Of a DNA stretch of 64,000 bases, positions 1 through 13,212 are shown in pieces (position 1 is the first letter of the stretch; each line of letters opens with the position of its first letter). Position numbers and translations under genes: made by a program. The notes below the pieces were generated by a model. It was not told the DNA's origin. It did no database searches and worked only from the letters and a program-made list of their open reading frames with translations. This stretch comes from Hemibagrus wyckioides (Eukaryota > Chordata > Actinopteri > Siluriformes > Bagridae). The stretch spans positions 19,269,780 through 19,333,779 of the forward strand of contig NC_080710.1 in the NCBI RefSeq assembly GCF_019097595.1. The letters run 5' to 3'.

Positions 1-896
1 GGGTGTATGCTCTCTGAAAAGGTATGTTTCTTTTCAGTGTGATTATCCAGATCATATGCTGATTTGTATCTTACGCTATTGTTATTGCATATATTCAAAA
101 TATAATAATTTGTGATAGATCCGCCACAATCTAGCTGTGTAATTTTCTGTAATGTAGTTTAAGGTTAGTTAGCCATAGGTTAAGTTAGATAGAAGGTTTT
201 GGCTGCGTTACCTGTTTTGGGAATCCAACATCTGCTTAACATTTCTGTTGTAAATCACAAATGTTCACAAACTACACAAACTAAGCTAGTACAGTGAGTA
301 TACCATGTGACTTACTGCATGGGTGGAAATCTTGAATTGTGACACATACAGTAGAATGTTTGAAAACCTTTTAATACAATTTAAATAAATTACTACATTA
401 CTTAATTATAGCTGTTAATTACACCAGAGAGTCCAGGGGCGATAAGGAGATCTGCCACTACTTTGGGCAATGTAACAATTCCAAGGTGGTAATCATAGAC
501 TGCAAGTTATTGTTCATCTGAATGTTAACTTGCTGGCTAGATTACTGTGCATATTAAAATTGACAATGACCATGTAATTTGCTTCAAGATTATTAGAATT
601 GCTTGTTGAGCTGGTTTTGATTAATTTGGTCTGTGCGTCTGTGTGTAATGCCATATGAAAGGTTAGCTGAATGTGTAGGTGGCCTTTGTTTTGAATGAGC
701 TCTTCTAGAAAGAAAGGAAGATAATTCCATCCTGCCTCTTCCAAGAAAAAGATCTGTGAAATGTATCAGTGGAAAGCTTTATCCATCTACTGCTGCAGTA
801 GGAATAAAAGTAGCACACAAGACTAATTTGGCAAAAAAAATCTTTAGTTGGCTTTCATCAAATATGAGCAGAGTGTGTGTGGGGGTCCTGAATAGA

Positions 897-1064
897 TTCT
901 TTTCTTTTCTTTTCTTTTCTTTTCTTTTCTTTTCTTTTCTTTTCTTTTCTTTTCTTTTCTTTTCTTTTCTTTTCTTTTCTTTTCTTTTCTTTTCTTTTCT
1001 TTTCTTTTCTTTTCTTTTCTCTTCTTTTCTCTTCTTTTCTTTTCTTTTCTTCTTTCTTCTTTCC
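897..1064. repeat. (TTTTC)n pentanucleotide microsatellite
   Basis: About 165 bp of near-perfect TTTTC units, becoming imperfect (CTTCTTTTCT) at the 3' end. One strand is all pyrimidine, so the tract can in principle form triplex DNA. The open frames across it encode only Phe/Ser-rich or Lys/Arg-rich low-complexity sequence and are not genes. Confidence 0.97.
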
Positions 1065-1889
1065 CTCTGACCCTGCCTGTGTCTCATTGTTATGCATGGG
1101 CGTATTGATAACAGTATTGGGAATTGCTGATTGATTGAATCTGTTATTATGGTTATTAGATTGGATGGTTTAAATGCCAGACAATGTTTTTTTCCTCACT
1201 GCTCTAGGATTTCCTGTCAGCACGACTTCAGTGAATAATGACTCTTGGGATATCCATGGCACATATGTGAAAGCATCTCTTAAGAGATTGTAGAATAATT
1301 TCACTATAATTAATCTAAAGCTTCACGTCTTCCTGGATGACTCTTTTTTTATAGTATAATCTTGGGCTTGTTCACCCTCTTAATACTGTTTGTTTACTTT
1401 CTCTTACTCCTGATTTGCTGCCAGCTCCTGTCTCCCATTCTGTGTGATGACATTTTATAGCATCTCAGCTGGCCTGTGATGTATGTGTACAAATTTCCCA
1501 CCAATTCCATCTCCCTGACACAAAGGCTTACTGTGGAATACTGATTCAAAACTTTCATTATTAATAATAAAACAACAAAATCAGACACACGCAGTGTTTG
1601 GGAATATAATAAAACTCACTTATAGTTGTTTTAGAAAACAGAAAGAACACCATAGATTTAAAAAAAAACAATACTCCTTGGCCCAAAAGTAAACCGAACA
1701 CGCCTGCCCTCACCCTGACAGGAATTTCAAACAAGCCTCCTCAGTGCAGCCATATTTCATTCATATGATTAGTGATAGAAAGTGACAGATTGGTTTATTT
1801 TTTGTTGGTATTCTCTTACTTTTCTCCCACATTACCCCTGATTTCAGTCAATGCTTGCCTCCTAATGCTCAGTCTACAAAAAGAGAAAC

Positions 1890-1890
<1 letters not shown>

Positions 1891-1924
<34 letters not shown>
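1891..1924. repeat. (GA)n microsatellite
   Basis: GA dinucleotide run with one GG interruption. Confidence 0.95.
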
Positions 1925-2524
1925 AATAAGGACAGAGCTTATTTATCAGCAAAATAGAATAAATAAAGAATTAAGCAAAATTCCCAGAAGTCCATCTGCT
2001 ATCAAACCCTGTGTCTCAGCCAGCAAATGAATAAAGCATCAATGAAAGAGGAGAATTCTTCATTGCCAGCCTCCACAGGTGTCCTCTCAGCATTGCGGTC
2101 GAACCCTGCTGGAGGCTTTTAGTGCTAAGGCGTGTGACTTTAAATATTAACGGGTGTTGGTTTCAGCATCCGCACTGGCAGCCAGACTATTCCCAGGTGG
2201 ATCTGAAGTGAGAGTTCAGGATAAAGAGGTCCGCTGATGTCGGGAGGAAATGAGAAAGCTGTCAGCGGGAGTCTGTCAGTAAACCTGCAGGTGATCGCCA
2301 CCTCTCAAAGTGAAAGGTTGTGCTACAACAGAGACTCCTGCCAGTTATCACATGCCTGACACTAGCCGTGTGTGCGGGTAATAAAATCCACGCCACTGCA
2401 CATGCTTTCTAATTGCTTATTTATTAAACAATGTCGTTGTCGTACATCGCCAGCATAAGTAACGTTTTCAGTAAAAAAAAAAAAAATCTATTATTTCATC
2501 CACACTACCTAGAATTTCATACTC

Positions 2525-2600
2525 CTTTCACATTTAGTCACTGAGCTGACACTCTTATCCAGAGTGACTTATAAAATGTGCAGCTGCTGTGAGGCAGAGC
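2525..2600 (+). repeat. SINE/LINE tail-like fragment
   Basis: The stretch resembles the widespread fish retroposon tail in which a phrase like CTTATCCAGAGTGACTTATAA precedes the 3' end. No A or B box is visible next to it, so it is at best a truncated piece. The call rests on recalled family sequence. Confidence 0.4.
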
Positions 2601-3061
2601 ATCTCCTGTAGTATTCATGACCTGACACAAATACAGTTTTAAACCTAAGTGCATAAACAGTACAAAAGGAACTCGTGAAACAATCAATTAAAGACGACTT
2701 TATAAATTTTAATATAACTCAATTAGAAACTAGAATGTAATACAGAAGGCAAGGGAAGAGAGTATAGTGTTAATTGGTATGCTGTATCATTGTTTTATTT
2801 TACAGACATTTTACAGATTGTATCAAACAGAAAATCTCACAACCTTTTACACAAAATCATGAGATCAGGTTTTTGTATGAAACCTGTGGTGGCATGGTTT
2901 GTGAGAAATGTGAGAATGTGAGAAACCTCACTGTCTGGGATGATAACATGGGCTTCCATCCATATTCATTTGATGGGTGATGGTGCATTTGCTTTTATCT
3001 CTGTTTATGAGAACGTCAGTGGAGGAGCAAGTGTAAAAGTGGAGATAGAGAGTGCAGAGTA

Positions 3062-3064
<3 letters not shown>

Positions 3065-3096
<32 letters not shown>
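3065..3096. repeat. (GA)n microsatellite
   Basis: Perfect GA run of 16 units. Confidence 0.95.
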
Positions 3097-3099
<3 letters not shown>

Positions 3100-5104
3100 T
3101 CACCTTGAACTTAAAATATTTAATTTTTAAACTTTTGCCTGTCTGCTATGCTCAGCTCTGTATTTTTGCTATTATTGCTGAAGGTGCGTAAGAACCATAT
3201 TATCAAATATTAAAGATGTTATCAAGCCTGCCAAGACTGCTAAAGAGAGTTGGATTCTCAAGTGTTTGCCTTACTCAGAATTTTTTTTCGTTTCTGAACC
3301 CAAATTATTTTCTCTTTCACTGTCTCTATCTCCTCCTCTACATCAGTCCTTTTCACCTTCATGATTACATTCACAACAGTGCTTCGTACTCATAAATGTT
3401 TTAATTGTGTTAGTAACAACTCGGACAAAACTCTGGTCAGTTGTGTCAAAACAAAGCAGGTTGAGTAAACAATAAAACAGTATTTATGACTCAATATAAA
3501 GCAGAAAGTAAGCATGAAGATGATGCAGTTTACTTCATTTGTACATTAAAATAGTGGCAAATGGAAATGCTCAGGAGGAATAATAATTAGTTTTTAGTTA
3601 TAAGCCTATAACTTTTATTTGGTGTCTGATAATGTGTAATAATGTTATATATCCTACGCAATACACTTTTCACAATTTCTTTTTATGTAATCATAAACGT
3701 ATGTATTGTGTTTATCCAAATATAAAGGATGAAAATTTGAGACTTACAAGAGCTGGCAGTAAGAAAACTAAGAATCACTTCATCTAGACACGCACTGAAT
3801 GGAAATGAGTTTAAATGCAACATAACTTGCAGATATATCATTCTGCATTCTTTACTAGTAGTAGTGCAACAGATTTTTCTCTCATTTGTCTTTAAACATT
3901 ATACCCAGAATGTCAGCCTGCTTCCTCCATCATTTTCCTGCCTTTATTAATCTAATGAATGCCATTGGCATAGAAGATAAATGTAATCAGGATGAAATAC
4001 TTTAAAAAATACTTTACCAAATTCATGCAAACTTAGAGTACATGTCTCTGGGCATCTTTTATCACCTCTGCCCTGTTTGTTGCGCCTGCTTTTTCAGTGT
4101 ATATTCCTGTCAAGCTCTGTGTACACTTTCTCCTGATAGTACAGTACTTATCTCATACCCTATCTCTAACACACAGTGACAGAAAGGTGCAGACAAAAGA
4201 GTAGTTTTGTACCTGTTTGTCTGATACATTTTAAACCCTGACCTACTCCTACACCTTCCCATCACTTCCTCTGCCTCAGGTTTTCAGTAATTTACCTGTC
4301 TAGTTCTAGCACCCTGTCTTTTTGTCCATCTCTCACTCATACACGTACGTTCACAAAGGTTTTTTTTTTTTTTTTTTTAACAAGGTGCTTGCATGCCTTT
4401 CTGAAGTACTGATGAGTTATAAATGGCCTGATGTGACAAGTATTTGGTGCCTTTTTTTATTCATACTGCAGGAAAAATTTTGCATGTTATATGTGAAAAA
4501 TCCCTAAACACAAAGTATAAGGGTCATGCACATGGCAGCATGCCAAGTGTCCTGCGTGCACATAGTAGACACTCTGTAGGAATTGGTGCTGAGTTCATAT
4601 TCCAGTTAATTGCAGGCAGTTCGCAGCACCCAATTTGCCACACGATTTTGTCTGCCTTCCTAAACCAGGTGTAAATTAGTGCCATGCTTGTTGCCTGGAT
4701 GTATTATTTTTCACTCATTTCATAGGTGTTCATTATTCATCATCAAATTATTGTATTGAATAAAGAATATCCATCAAAAAAGGTAAATAATTAGTTACTT
4801 AATAGTTGAAGAATTATTTATTGAGTACTTTAATTCAGAACTATTCAGGAAAACTCTTTAATAGTGCTTTTCCACTGAGCTGCCTATGTCATGCATATTT
4901 GGCAATAACTCACACATCACTAATACTAATTATCTCCATCATGCCAGGCTTGGTACAGTGCACTCAAGTTTGAATTTTGGTCTGAATTGCATCTTCATAT
5001 CATAGCACCATGATGACATAATCCAGGATAATCTGTGAAGCTGCTTTTTGCCAAATGCATGAGCTCAATTTCTTGGTGATAAAAGACCTGATTGGCTAGA
5101 GTAT

Positions 5105-5285
5105 CAGGGGTGTCCAGTCTTATCCACATGGCAGGTGTAGGTGCAGGTTTTCATTCTAATCAAGCAGAAGCCAAACTTGATTTCACCTTTTTAATTAGTT
5201 GATTTTTGGCTTTCAGATAACATTGAGGTGTGGCATCTGCTTGGTTGGAATGAAGCTTGCTCCCATTTGAGGATAAGAGTAGACC
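5105..5285. mobile_element. Foldback/MITE-like element with decayed inverted arms
   Basis: The left arm (about 5106-5165) and the reverse complement of the right arm (about 5222-5283) share a phrase of the type CTTATCC...TTCATTC.AA.CAAGCAGA.GCCA. The element reads as a decayed palindromic non-autonomous repeat without coding capacity. The superfamily is not assigned. Confidence 0.6.
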
Positions 5286-5389
5286 CCACGGGACTAGATG
5301 TTCTTTAATTTGTGCTGCCATTTTTTCATCCAAAAGAGCTTTCTAATTATTAATGTTAATACTAAGAATATTTAAATATTTAGTATTTT

Positions 5390-5390
<1 letters not shown>

Positions 5391-5460
<70 letters not shown>
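5391..5460. repeat. (TATC)n tetranucleotide microsatellite
   Basis: Seventeen perfect tandem TATC units plus a partial unit, flanked by AT-rich sequence with TTAATAATTA-type motifs. Confidence 0.97.
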
Positions 5461-7488
5461 AATTAATAATTATTACTAACAAATGCCTAGATCTTTAATT
5501 CAGTGTGTGTTAAATGTGTTATAATCATAAACATAATATGTAATATGTTTATCAAAATAAAAAGGATGAAAAATGGAGACTCAGACATGCTGGCAGCAAT
5601 GAAAATAGGAATCAGTTTACGCACAGAGTCAAAAATGACAGTGTTTGTGGTTAATATTAAAAATTTCAGTTTGTGCTTCTGGTTATGATACTTGTTTTTT
5701 GCTCTATATATGTAGAAGGAAATGATTCATTTAAATGAATCTGCAACCATAAATATATGCCTTAATTAGTGTTTGTGTTTTGGTTATTTCTGTAGTATTG
5801 TATATGCCATGGTGTGTGATGTAGTTGTAGCTGTGAGCAGCATATTAAAATCTTTTCATCACCAACCCTACTTTTACTAACAACTAAAAAACAAGGCATT
5901 TTTGACCCTGGCATTTTCTAATGATTTCATTTACGAAGAAGATCAGCCAACCATAAGAAGTGTGGTATAGTTTAATTACACACTATATGAAATAGATTAT
6001 TTTATGTCAGTCTTTTCATTAATAAAAATCCTGCTGAAGATCTAATGGCATATCAGCCCTGTTAATTACCTCCACATCCCTGATGGCTGGTCTTGATACT
6101 AAATGGAAGGTTAAACATCAGTAAGTCATCTTTACCATTATCAAACCATTGTGGTTGAGTCTTATAGCACAATGTATCTCAAATTATTGTTATGCATACA
6201 CGTAAAAACATGTACAGACATATTGAACAATATCTACAGACATATTGCTATTAGCTGATGTATACAAAACTTGTCACTTTGTGAATTATGTCCATTGGAC
6301 AGTGTATGCATAATCTGTTTTTTTTTTTTTTTTGTAGTTTCTCATACCGAGGCATTTTTTAAAAACAATTAATAAATCAAGCAATCTATGTACTTCATTC
6401 ATGTTTATTATACACACTACTGTATTTCAAATGCAGCTTCTCACTAAGTGTTAGTTTATGGATGTGGATTTTAATAAATTCGCCCCAATGGACAGCAAAT
6501 ATAATAGTCATTTTGTTCTGTCACAGATCTGTGTTCATTTATTTATTACATTTTCTATATATTTTTGTAACCAACTAACACAACTTTTAATGATATGCTG
6601 CTTAAATCCACAGTTTGTGCTAGAAAGAAATCAGCCCTAGCTTGTCATACAGTACATGCAGTTTTGTTGGTAGTCACTTTGTTCTTGGTTTCACAAAAGT
6701 TAAAAAAAATCAACTTCAACTATTTGTTTAAAAGCAAATGAGAATTAAACCTTAACTGTATGTGTTTGTCTTCCTTAAAACAGAAGAAGGGCTTAACCCT
6801 GTTAACCTATTTTATACCAACTGGTTCTGCTCCACAGTTTCCTTGCTCTGGCACGAGAGTCTTCATTATTAACTCATTTATCTCATTATTAAATTTGCAT
6901 TTCTTTGTTAGTCCTAAGCTTTTCCAACAGCTCTGTACAACAGCTTAGCAACTGGTCCCAGGATTACATATATCCTTAGTAAATGAAACATTAATGTTAG
7001 ACACATTGCATGCATCTGACCCATGGTGTCTAGAGGAATATGTCAGAGATGGAGTCACACTAGAGCAATTAAACAAGCTCTTTTGGGACTTGTTCCAGTC
7101 TTTAGCTGTGTAGGCCTCCTGTAAATCACTTCATTACCCAGCTAATCTAAAGCTGACTTCATGGCTCTGACCACTTTTTCCCCAGCCAGCTGGCTAAGCT
7201 ACATCTCTGCCCACAGCCTCCCTACCATCCATCCTTCTTTCCAAGCCAGCCAAGTCTCTCATCCTTCCTCAGCGGTCTGTTTTGCTCATGGCTAGAGACT
7301 TTCTCAGGCTACATCTGGAATTGTTCAAGAATCCATTAGTTTACATTAAATCTGCTTAACATGCAGGATACTGTTACCAAGAATCAGGCCCAGGAGATGA
7401 AAGATAAAGCTTTTTAAAAACATTGAAGTTGGATAAAGTTGTGCATGTCTGATTCTTGGGAAAATCTCAACATTTACTAATTACTTCT

Positions 7489-7700
7489 GTGGTAGCTCAG
7501 TGGGAAAGGGCTTGCGAGCATTACTAGAAAAGACTGAGTTCAAGTCCCAGGACTTGTGTGAGCCTGTAGCTAGGTGACTGAAGTTTTTTAGCCTGTTATA
7601 TCTAGGCTGGGGCCCATTAGCAAGGTGCTTAGATCCTATGCCCCAGGGGTAGCCAAGAGGCTTAACCTGTACTTCCCTTCATACTTGAAAAGCGTAACTA
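7489..7700 (+). mobile_element. Degenerate tRNA-derived SINE
   Basis: A polymerase III A-box-like motif (TAGCTCAGTGG, 7493-7503) is followed about 32 nt later by a B-box-like motif (GAGTTCAAGTCCC, 7535-7547). Downstream, a phrase like GGGGCCCATTAGCAAGGTGCTTA matches the body of the better-preserved SINE at 36088-36274. The copy is diverged and no target-site duplication is clear. It is not a functional tRNA gene because the cloverleaf is not maintained. Confidence 0.65.
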
Positions 7701-10108
7701 GGATATGCAAAATTCCTAGACATACGATGTCTGTGAATATTTTATAGCTGGTATTTCTAATATTAACTTTATTTTTTTATCCAAGGACAAAAAGGTAAAA
7801 GGATTTGTTTTTACTGTTTTGGGGTGTCCATTCCAGCACTGAATTTTTTTTTTTGTCATGTTAGACTTCATGGTGGTGGTTAATGGATCATGTGATAGTA
7901 CATACTCAGGGCATTAAGATTTTTTTTTCGTAAGTATGCCATAAGCATAGGTGCTATCAAAACTATTCCTGCTCTCTGGAATGCTCCAGGCAGTTGAAAT
8001 CTGAAGGTGTTATCCTCAACCACTAAAATTCTCTGTGTAAAAACATTTCACACTGAAAGCCAACAGTGTCTTAACTAATTTAATATCAGACTTGCAGCAA
8101 TAAAATAATTCATTTGTTTATACTGAATGAAAATTCAATTTCCATTCTGCTGGTATATTAGAATTCCAGTGTACTGGTAAAAGCCCCTTTTATAAAGGGG
8201 TTAATTGCAATTAAATCTACCAATTTCTAAAGCAACCTTTAATCACTTTTTAAAAAAACAATACTTGTAAACAAGATCCTGCTTTTGATATTCAGATTAA
8301 AGAAACAAACAAAGATGGACACCAGTCAGTGAGGTTCTGCATAAGAGTCTGTTCTGAATGTCAGGAATTAAACAGTGCAGTACTTCTTCAAGAGCAAAAC
8401 ATTGCATCAGGTTGCAGCTTTGACTTCAGTGCACTCTGGGAAAAGAGAGATTAAATTCGACTTTCTGAGCTTGCTCCTGCATTGACGACTCATACCGAAT
8501 TTCTGGATCCGGCTTTCCTTCTTTATTCATCTCTCTATCCTCCCTCTCACTCCTCTGGGCAATTTTCTGAAATGCAGTTCATTTCACTTCATTGGTGTGG
8601 CTGTGGTTCAAGCCTGTGTCAGGGATGTGGTTTTAATACTCTGTGGTGAAGCTGAGGCTTGCTTCCAGACACATGAGCTTCTTAATACTGAGGATATCTG
8701 GACAGGATTAATTGTCTTTCTTTGCTGCATATGTATTAAGTTTGGGTTTTACTTGTTTTTACTTTTACTGAGCTTGTGATAAACCTCAATTCCACATGTG
8801 TGGAAGGAAAAAATAAAAAATGTCTTTATTTTAGAGCAAATTCTCTTTTTTGGAGTATGGAAAACTATTAAAAAAGCACCGTAAAAATCATGAATTTGTA
8901 AAAATACATAATTACATATTAGAGTAAGGTGGGTTCAGAAGCCAGAAATTTATTTGTTTGTTTTATTGTTTTGTTTTGTTTTTTTCCCACATAATTTATT
9001 GATTATTACAGGAGATTTTTTAAAATATCTAGGGATTGTGGGTTTATTTTTTTCATATAATTTTTATTAAACATTATCATTTATAACACCATTATTAAAG
9101 GTGACATTCGCTTCTTTGTCGTAAAAATAATATTATGCATAACGGCATATGGAATATATGCGGGGTTTTTTTTGGTGCAGGACAGAGATCTCATACTGTG
9201 ACAGCAATTAGGAAAAGAAATATTCTGTTGCACTTTTGGCTGCAGAGTTAAAGGTCTCTATGGTTGAAAATCTTTCCCCATTAAAGTTCATTCCAGTTGA
9301 ATATAAAGTGTTCAAATAACCATGTTAAAATGACCTGCAGCTTCTGCACAGCCGGCAGACAGTAAACAGCAACAAAAAAAATAGTTTTTCTGTGGCAAGG
9401 ATTATGAGAAACAATAACTTTGATGGTGTGCGTGGACAGCCTCACTGTCTAGCTCGGGGAGAGCAAACAATAGCCCTACCCGCTCCATGCCCATCTGTAA
9501 TAACATCTCATCATCGCTGTCGTGCGCTCCGTATCGATTTGATTTCATTGCGCTGCGCTAGCTGTCCTTCGTGTCTGGATAGTGTGGAGCCTGTCTCTGG
9601 TCCCTGGAGACCTGTGTCTCTTCCACTTGCATTATGAGTGAGTGTGTGTTTGTGTATGTGGCACGAGCTGAATGAGAACCATGCGTCATATTTCACATAG
9701 AGCGCTCCTGATGAGACCATTATTTCTTTATTTCTTTCAGGCCTTGGGGACCCTTAAAAGAGTCAGTGTCTATTCTTCCTCTCTCTCTGTTTCTCAGTAT
9801 ATGACGGTCAGGGTTTAGCTTGCTTTTGTGCAGTAGATAGATGAGATCTGCTTTTTTTGTTGTTGTTGTTGCTGGTTAAACTTTGCAGCAGCTTTTATTG
9901 TTTGTCTTTTCTTGCTTATATGTATTGCAGTGGATCACTAACACTACAATTAATTTGAAATGCAATAAAATGAAATAGAAAATTGTTTGAGTAATAAAGC
10001 TGTGTGAATAATTTATTGCAATTCTCGTATGTATTATTTTTATGTGGATTTGTGGATTTTTACAGATTCAGACAAAATGTATTCACAGTTTTTTTGTCCT
10101 TTGTTTAG

Positions 10109-10184
10109 GTGTTGCTGGAGGCGACAGTAGACCGCTGGGGTTATATTGCCGTAGACGACATCTTGCTGCTGAACTATCCCTGCT
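10109..10184 (+). CDS. ptpru: Exon: C-terminal end of MAM domain
   Basis: This 76-nt exon enters in phase 0 after TTGTTTAG and leaves one base (T) before GTAAGT. It encodes the last strand of the MAM domain and its closing cysteine, containing [21 protein letters not shown] domains drive homophilic adhesion and cis-dimerisation in R2B phosphatases. From memory, the equivalent mammalian exon is 82 nt, so the fish copy appears to be two codons shorter just before DRWGY, a frame-preserving indel. The exon is too short for simple ORF finding but is unmistakable from its content and its phase match with the next exon, where the split codon gives Tyr. Confidence 0.93.
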
Positions 10185-13176
10185 GTAAGTAGCACAGCCG
10201 CGGTCAGCGTGTGTGAGCGTGAATGAGGAAGAGGACGAGTTCAATGCTAGGAGGCAATTTTCACATTGCACATTTCATTTACTGCTGTAGCCTTGCAGGG
10301 TGCAGCTGGTACTCTTTGAGATGAGAAGCTGTAATTTTCTGCCCCATGTCGGAAATCATCTGCAACAAACCTATTAATGTCCATGTACAGTACTCTTGGC
10401 CTTCAGCTCCACCCTACACGGTACATGGTTTGTGAGGAATAAAGGACTATAGTCGTTAATGTGCTTTTCCAGCAGTTGAATTAGAGCACAGTTTACAGCT
10501 TTCAGGGTTTGACTCCTTAATCCTTAACTAAAATAATTTGTCTCGCATTTATCATAATATCATGTGCTGTATGTCTTTTGTCATGCAACTGCTGTCTATG
10601 CACGACGTGTATATTTGTATTCTGCTTGCTTTCTTGTTAGCAGAAGCCTGCTGTTCCTCAGTGGGAAATGGGCTCAGATAGCATGTGGACTTTGGAGATC
10701 ATACAGGGCAAGATCAGAGCAGTGAGCTCTAGCTGTGAGGGAGTTTGTGATGTGTTCTCTTCACGGGAACCATGAAGGTCTTAAATACAAAGCATGGAGA
10801 TGCAGTATAACCACGGGGAAAATAGGCTGTTACTATATAATCCACCAGAGCATCCCGTGGTTGTAAAATATCCTGAGAATGCTGGTAGATATTAGTGGTT
10901 TATGGATTTACGCAATGCCATTGTTATTTAAATGACAAAACACAAGACTAGGAATGAAATATATACTTTCTATTCTGTTAGAACAATTTTGAGGACCATT
11001 TTACTCCCACAAATAAATATGGAAATACTTCAGACAAGCATTGCAATTAAAATTTGCTATGCAGTTAGACTTCTTGCCCCTTAAAGTAGTATTTTATTGG
11101 AAGAGGTGCAGTTGATATAGTTAAATTATTTACAGTATATTTATTGTTATTTATTGTAGATTTGTGGTAGTATTTAGAGTCCAGACATCTGCTTGGCTAC
11201 TCAAATGCCAATTTACATTCCATTCTATAAAACGGCATGTGTTCATTAATTATTATATAATGTGGCATGTGTTCATTAATTATTATTATAATATAACATA
11301 ACTGTAATTAGATGAACATGTTTCATTTTAAATTAATGTTCATCATATTTATTACATGTGAAAATGCCTTGAAATTTGTGCAGTTTTTTTATAGGACTAT
11401 ATTAGAGATTCCATTTTTGTATATTTTTTGTAATTTCATCATGGTATAATTACTGGTAAACTGTACTGTTTATTACTCCTTAGTGGAGCTCTGAGTGCTG
11501 CTCAGCGCTGAATATGTGGTGTGTCAGGGGAAGAGATGCTGGCTTGGTGTTAACAGGGCAGCTGATGGCCTCTAAGGGACATCTAAGAGCCTGCAGCTCC
11601 ATTAAACAGCACTAATACTTATTCATTTTTAAACAGCACTGACAAACTGCTCTTAGGCGCCGATGAAGTCGAATTCTAAACAATGAAAACACCAGATGCA
11701 GCGGTCAAGGAAGCCCTTCATGGCAAAGCCTTTCACCTCCTGCTCTTCCACCCACATCCCCGCCTCCTCCACTTCCTGCGGGCAGCAGATGGCATCATTT
11801 GAACCCCACTGGGCCCATTAAATAATTAAGACTCTCATCAGGATCTCGGCACATTGTCGAGCATGGCATCATGCCAGGATGTGGAATTTTGTCATGAGGT
11901 GTCTAAAAGGACAGGAAGAGAAAATAAAATAAATAAAATAACTAACATTACATGCAATCAGAGCTTGTGATTGTAGACAAGGTGCTAAGCAGGTGTGGCA
12001 TTTCTGATGCATTCTCCTGGGCCCATGTTTTCTTTGCACCAGTACCTGAACACAATATTTAAATATGTTATCAACACTGCAGGGGAGAAAACACTTTTTT
12101 TTAAATAATTAATATGTAGACAATAACTCCTTTGAAATATGGCAGAGCACAGAGTGAGTTTTCTCCGCTGGTTTCTGGTTCAAACAAATCTCTGCCTAAA
12201 ATACTGATAATTAAATGCTTTAAAATACAAGTCCTTAAAAAGTAACTGCTGTTTGTATTTCCTTTTTATTCAGACTCTTTTTTTAAATGTTTGTATGCCT
12301 AATGATAGCAGACAAAGAAACATGAATTATAAATCAAGCATAATAGACCAGTGTTTTCACAAGACGCTGGGCCTCCTGCCGGTTACAAATGCTGTAGCCA
12401 TGTCACCCGCCTGTTCGTACAAACAAATTCCTGGAATCATCTTCATACGCTGTCAGAAAGCAACAACCAAATAAATAAACAAGGCCCTTTTTAATCTGTT
12501 TCTTTCTGTTTCCCAGCCAGTCCTCCTGTGCTATGTCTGATTGATTTAGCATACCCACTATTCATATTTAGTACTGCCTGCAGTAACCCACAGCACTGGA
12601 TCAGGTGGTAGGCGGAGAAATTAATGACAGAGTTAATCGCAGAGTTCAAGGTATAAAGACAAGTCCTACCCAGAGCTAATCACCTCAGCTAACTGTAACA
12701 TTCTCAGTGAACGGAGAAGGAGTCAGTTATTGCAGCTTTTCATGCATTAAAACCTCAATTAAAACATATTTCACTCTATTAAAATTTACATCTGAAACAT
12801 ATTAGGTATGCATGAATAAAGTGAATGTATGTAAAATGTATGCAAACCATGCCCTATATTCTTTATTATTATGCACGACATTATCTGTGAAATGTTGATT
12901 TAATGTTTTCGAACAGCATTTGTCTCATTAGGGAAGCCACAGTGAATGAAAAATCAAATGAGCTTACAAATGAATGATTGTGGATCTATGTTTGTACTGC
13001 TATACCTGAAAGTTATTTTATGAAAAAACATATTGAAGCATCAAAGGTAATATTTCATATTGACGTTTTAACTAGAAATAATCTAGCTCATTCGTTGGCA
13101 TTTTCATGTATTTCTCTCGGGCATCCAAACTGGAGCATATCAAAATTTCGTGCTAAAAACTCTCTCTCTCTGTTTT

Positions 13177-13212
<36 letters not shown>

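Larger units (their letters stand above)
1..10108 (+). other. ptpru: Intron (3' part) upstream of the last MAM exon
   Basis: No exon is recognisable here. The family gene structure predicts that the preceding large MAM exon lies upstream of the window, and I found no matching reading frame. The stretch holds a (TTTTC)n tract, GA and TATC microsatellites, a foldback element near 5105-5285, a decayed tRNA-derived SINE at about 7489-7700 and a repeat tail near 2525-2600. Two patches, about 2085-2400 and 9400-9720, keep more CpG dinucleotides than their surroundings. The acceptor at the 3' end is a T-rich tract ending in TTTAG. Confidence 0.75.

Noticed and set aside
1..30. Possible exon end with donor GAAAAG/GTATGT at the window start
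   Set aside because: The preceding large MAM exon of this family ends in a Gln codon (CAG), and no MAM sequence precedes the site. A chance donor-like string is more likely.
756..1097. Open frames of Phe/Ser or Lys/Arg repeats on both strands
   Set aside because: They are translations of the TTTTC microsatellite, without a complex sequence, splice context or family match.
5391..5460. CRISPR-like tandem structure
   Set aside because: It is a tetranucleotide microsatellite with no spacers, and the host is a vertebrate.
7489..7560. Possible tRNA gene
   Set aside because: A- and B-box-like motifs are present but the arms do not pair as a cloverleaf and the body continues as a SINE.
9392..9637. 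81-aa plus-strand open frame
   Set aside because: No family resemblance, no splice-site continuity with ptpru and no independent gene signals.
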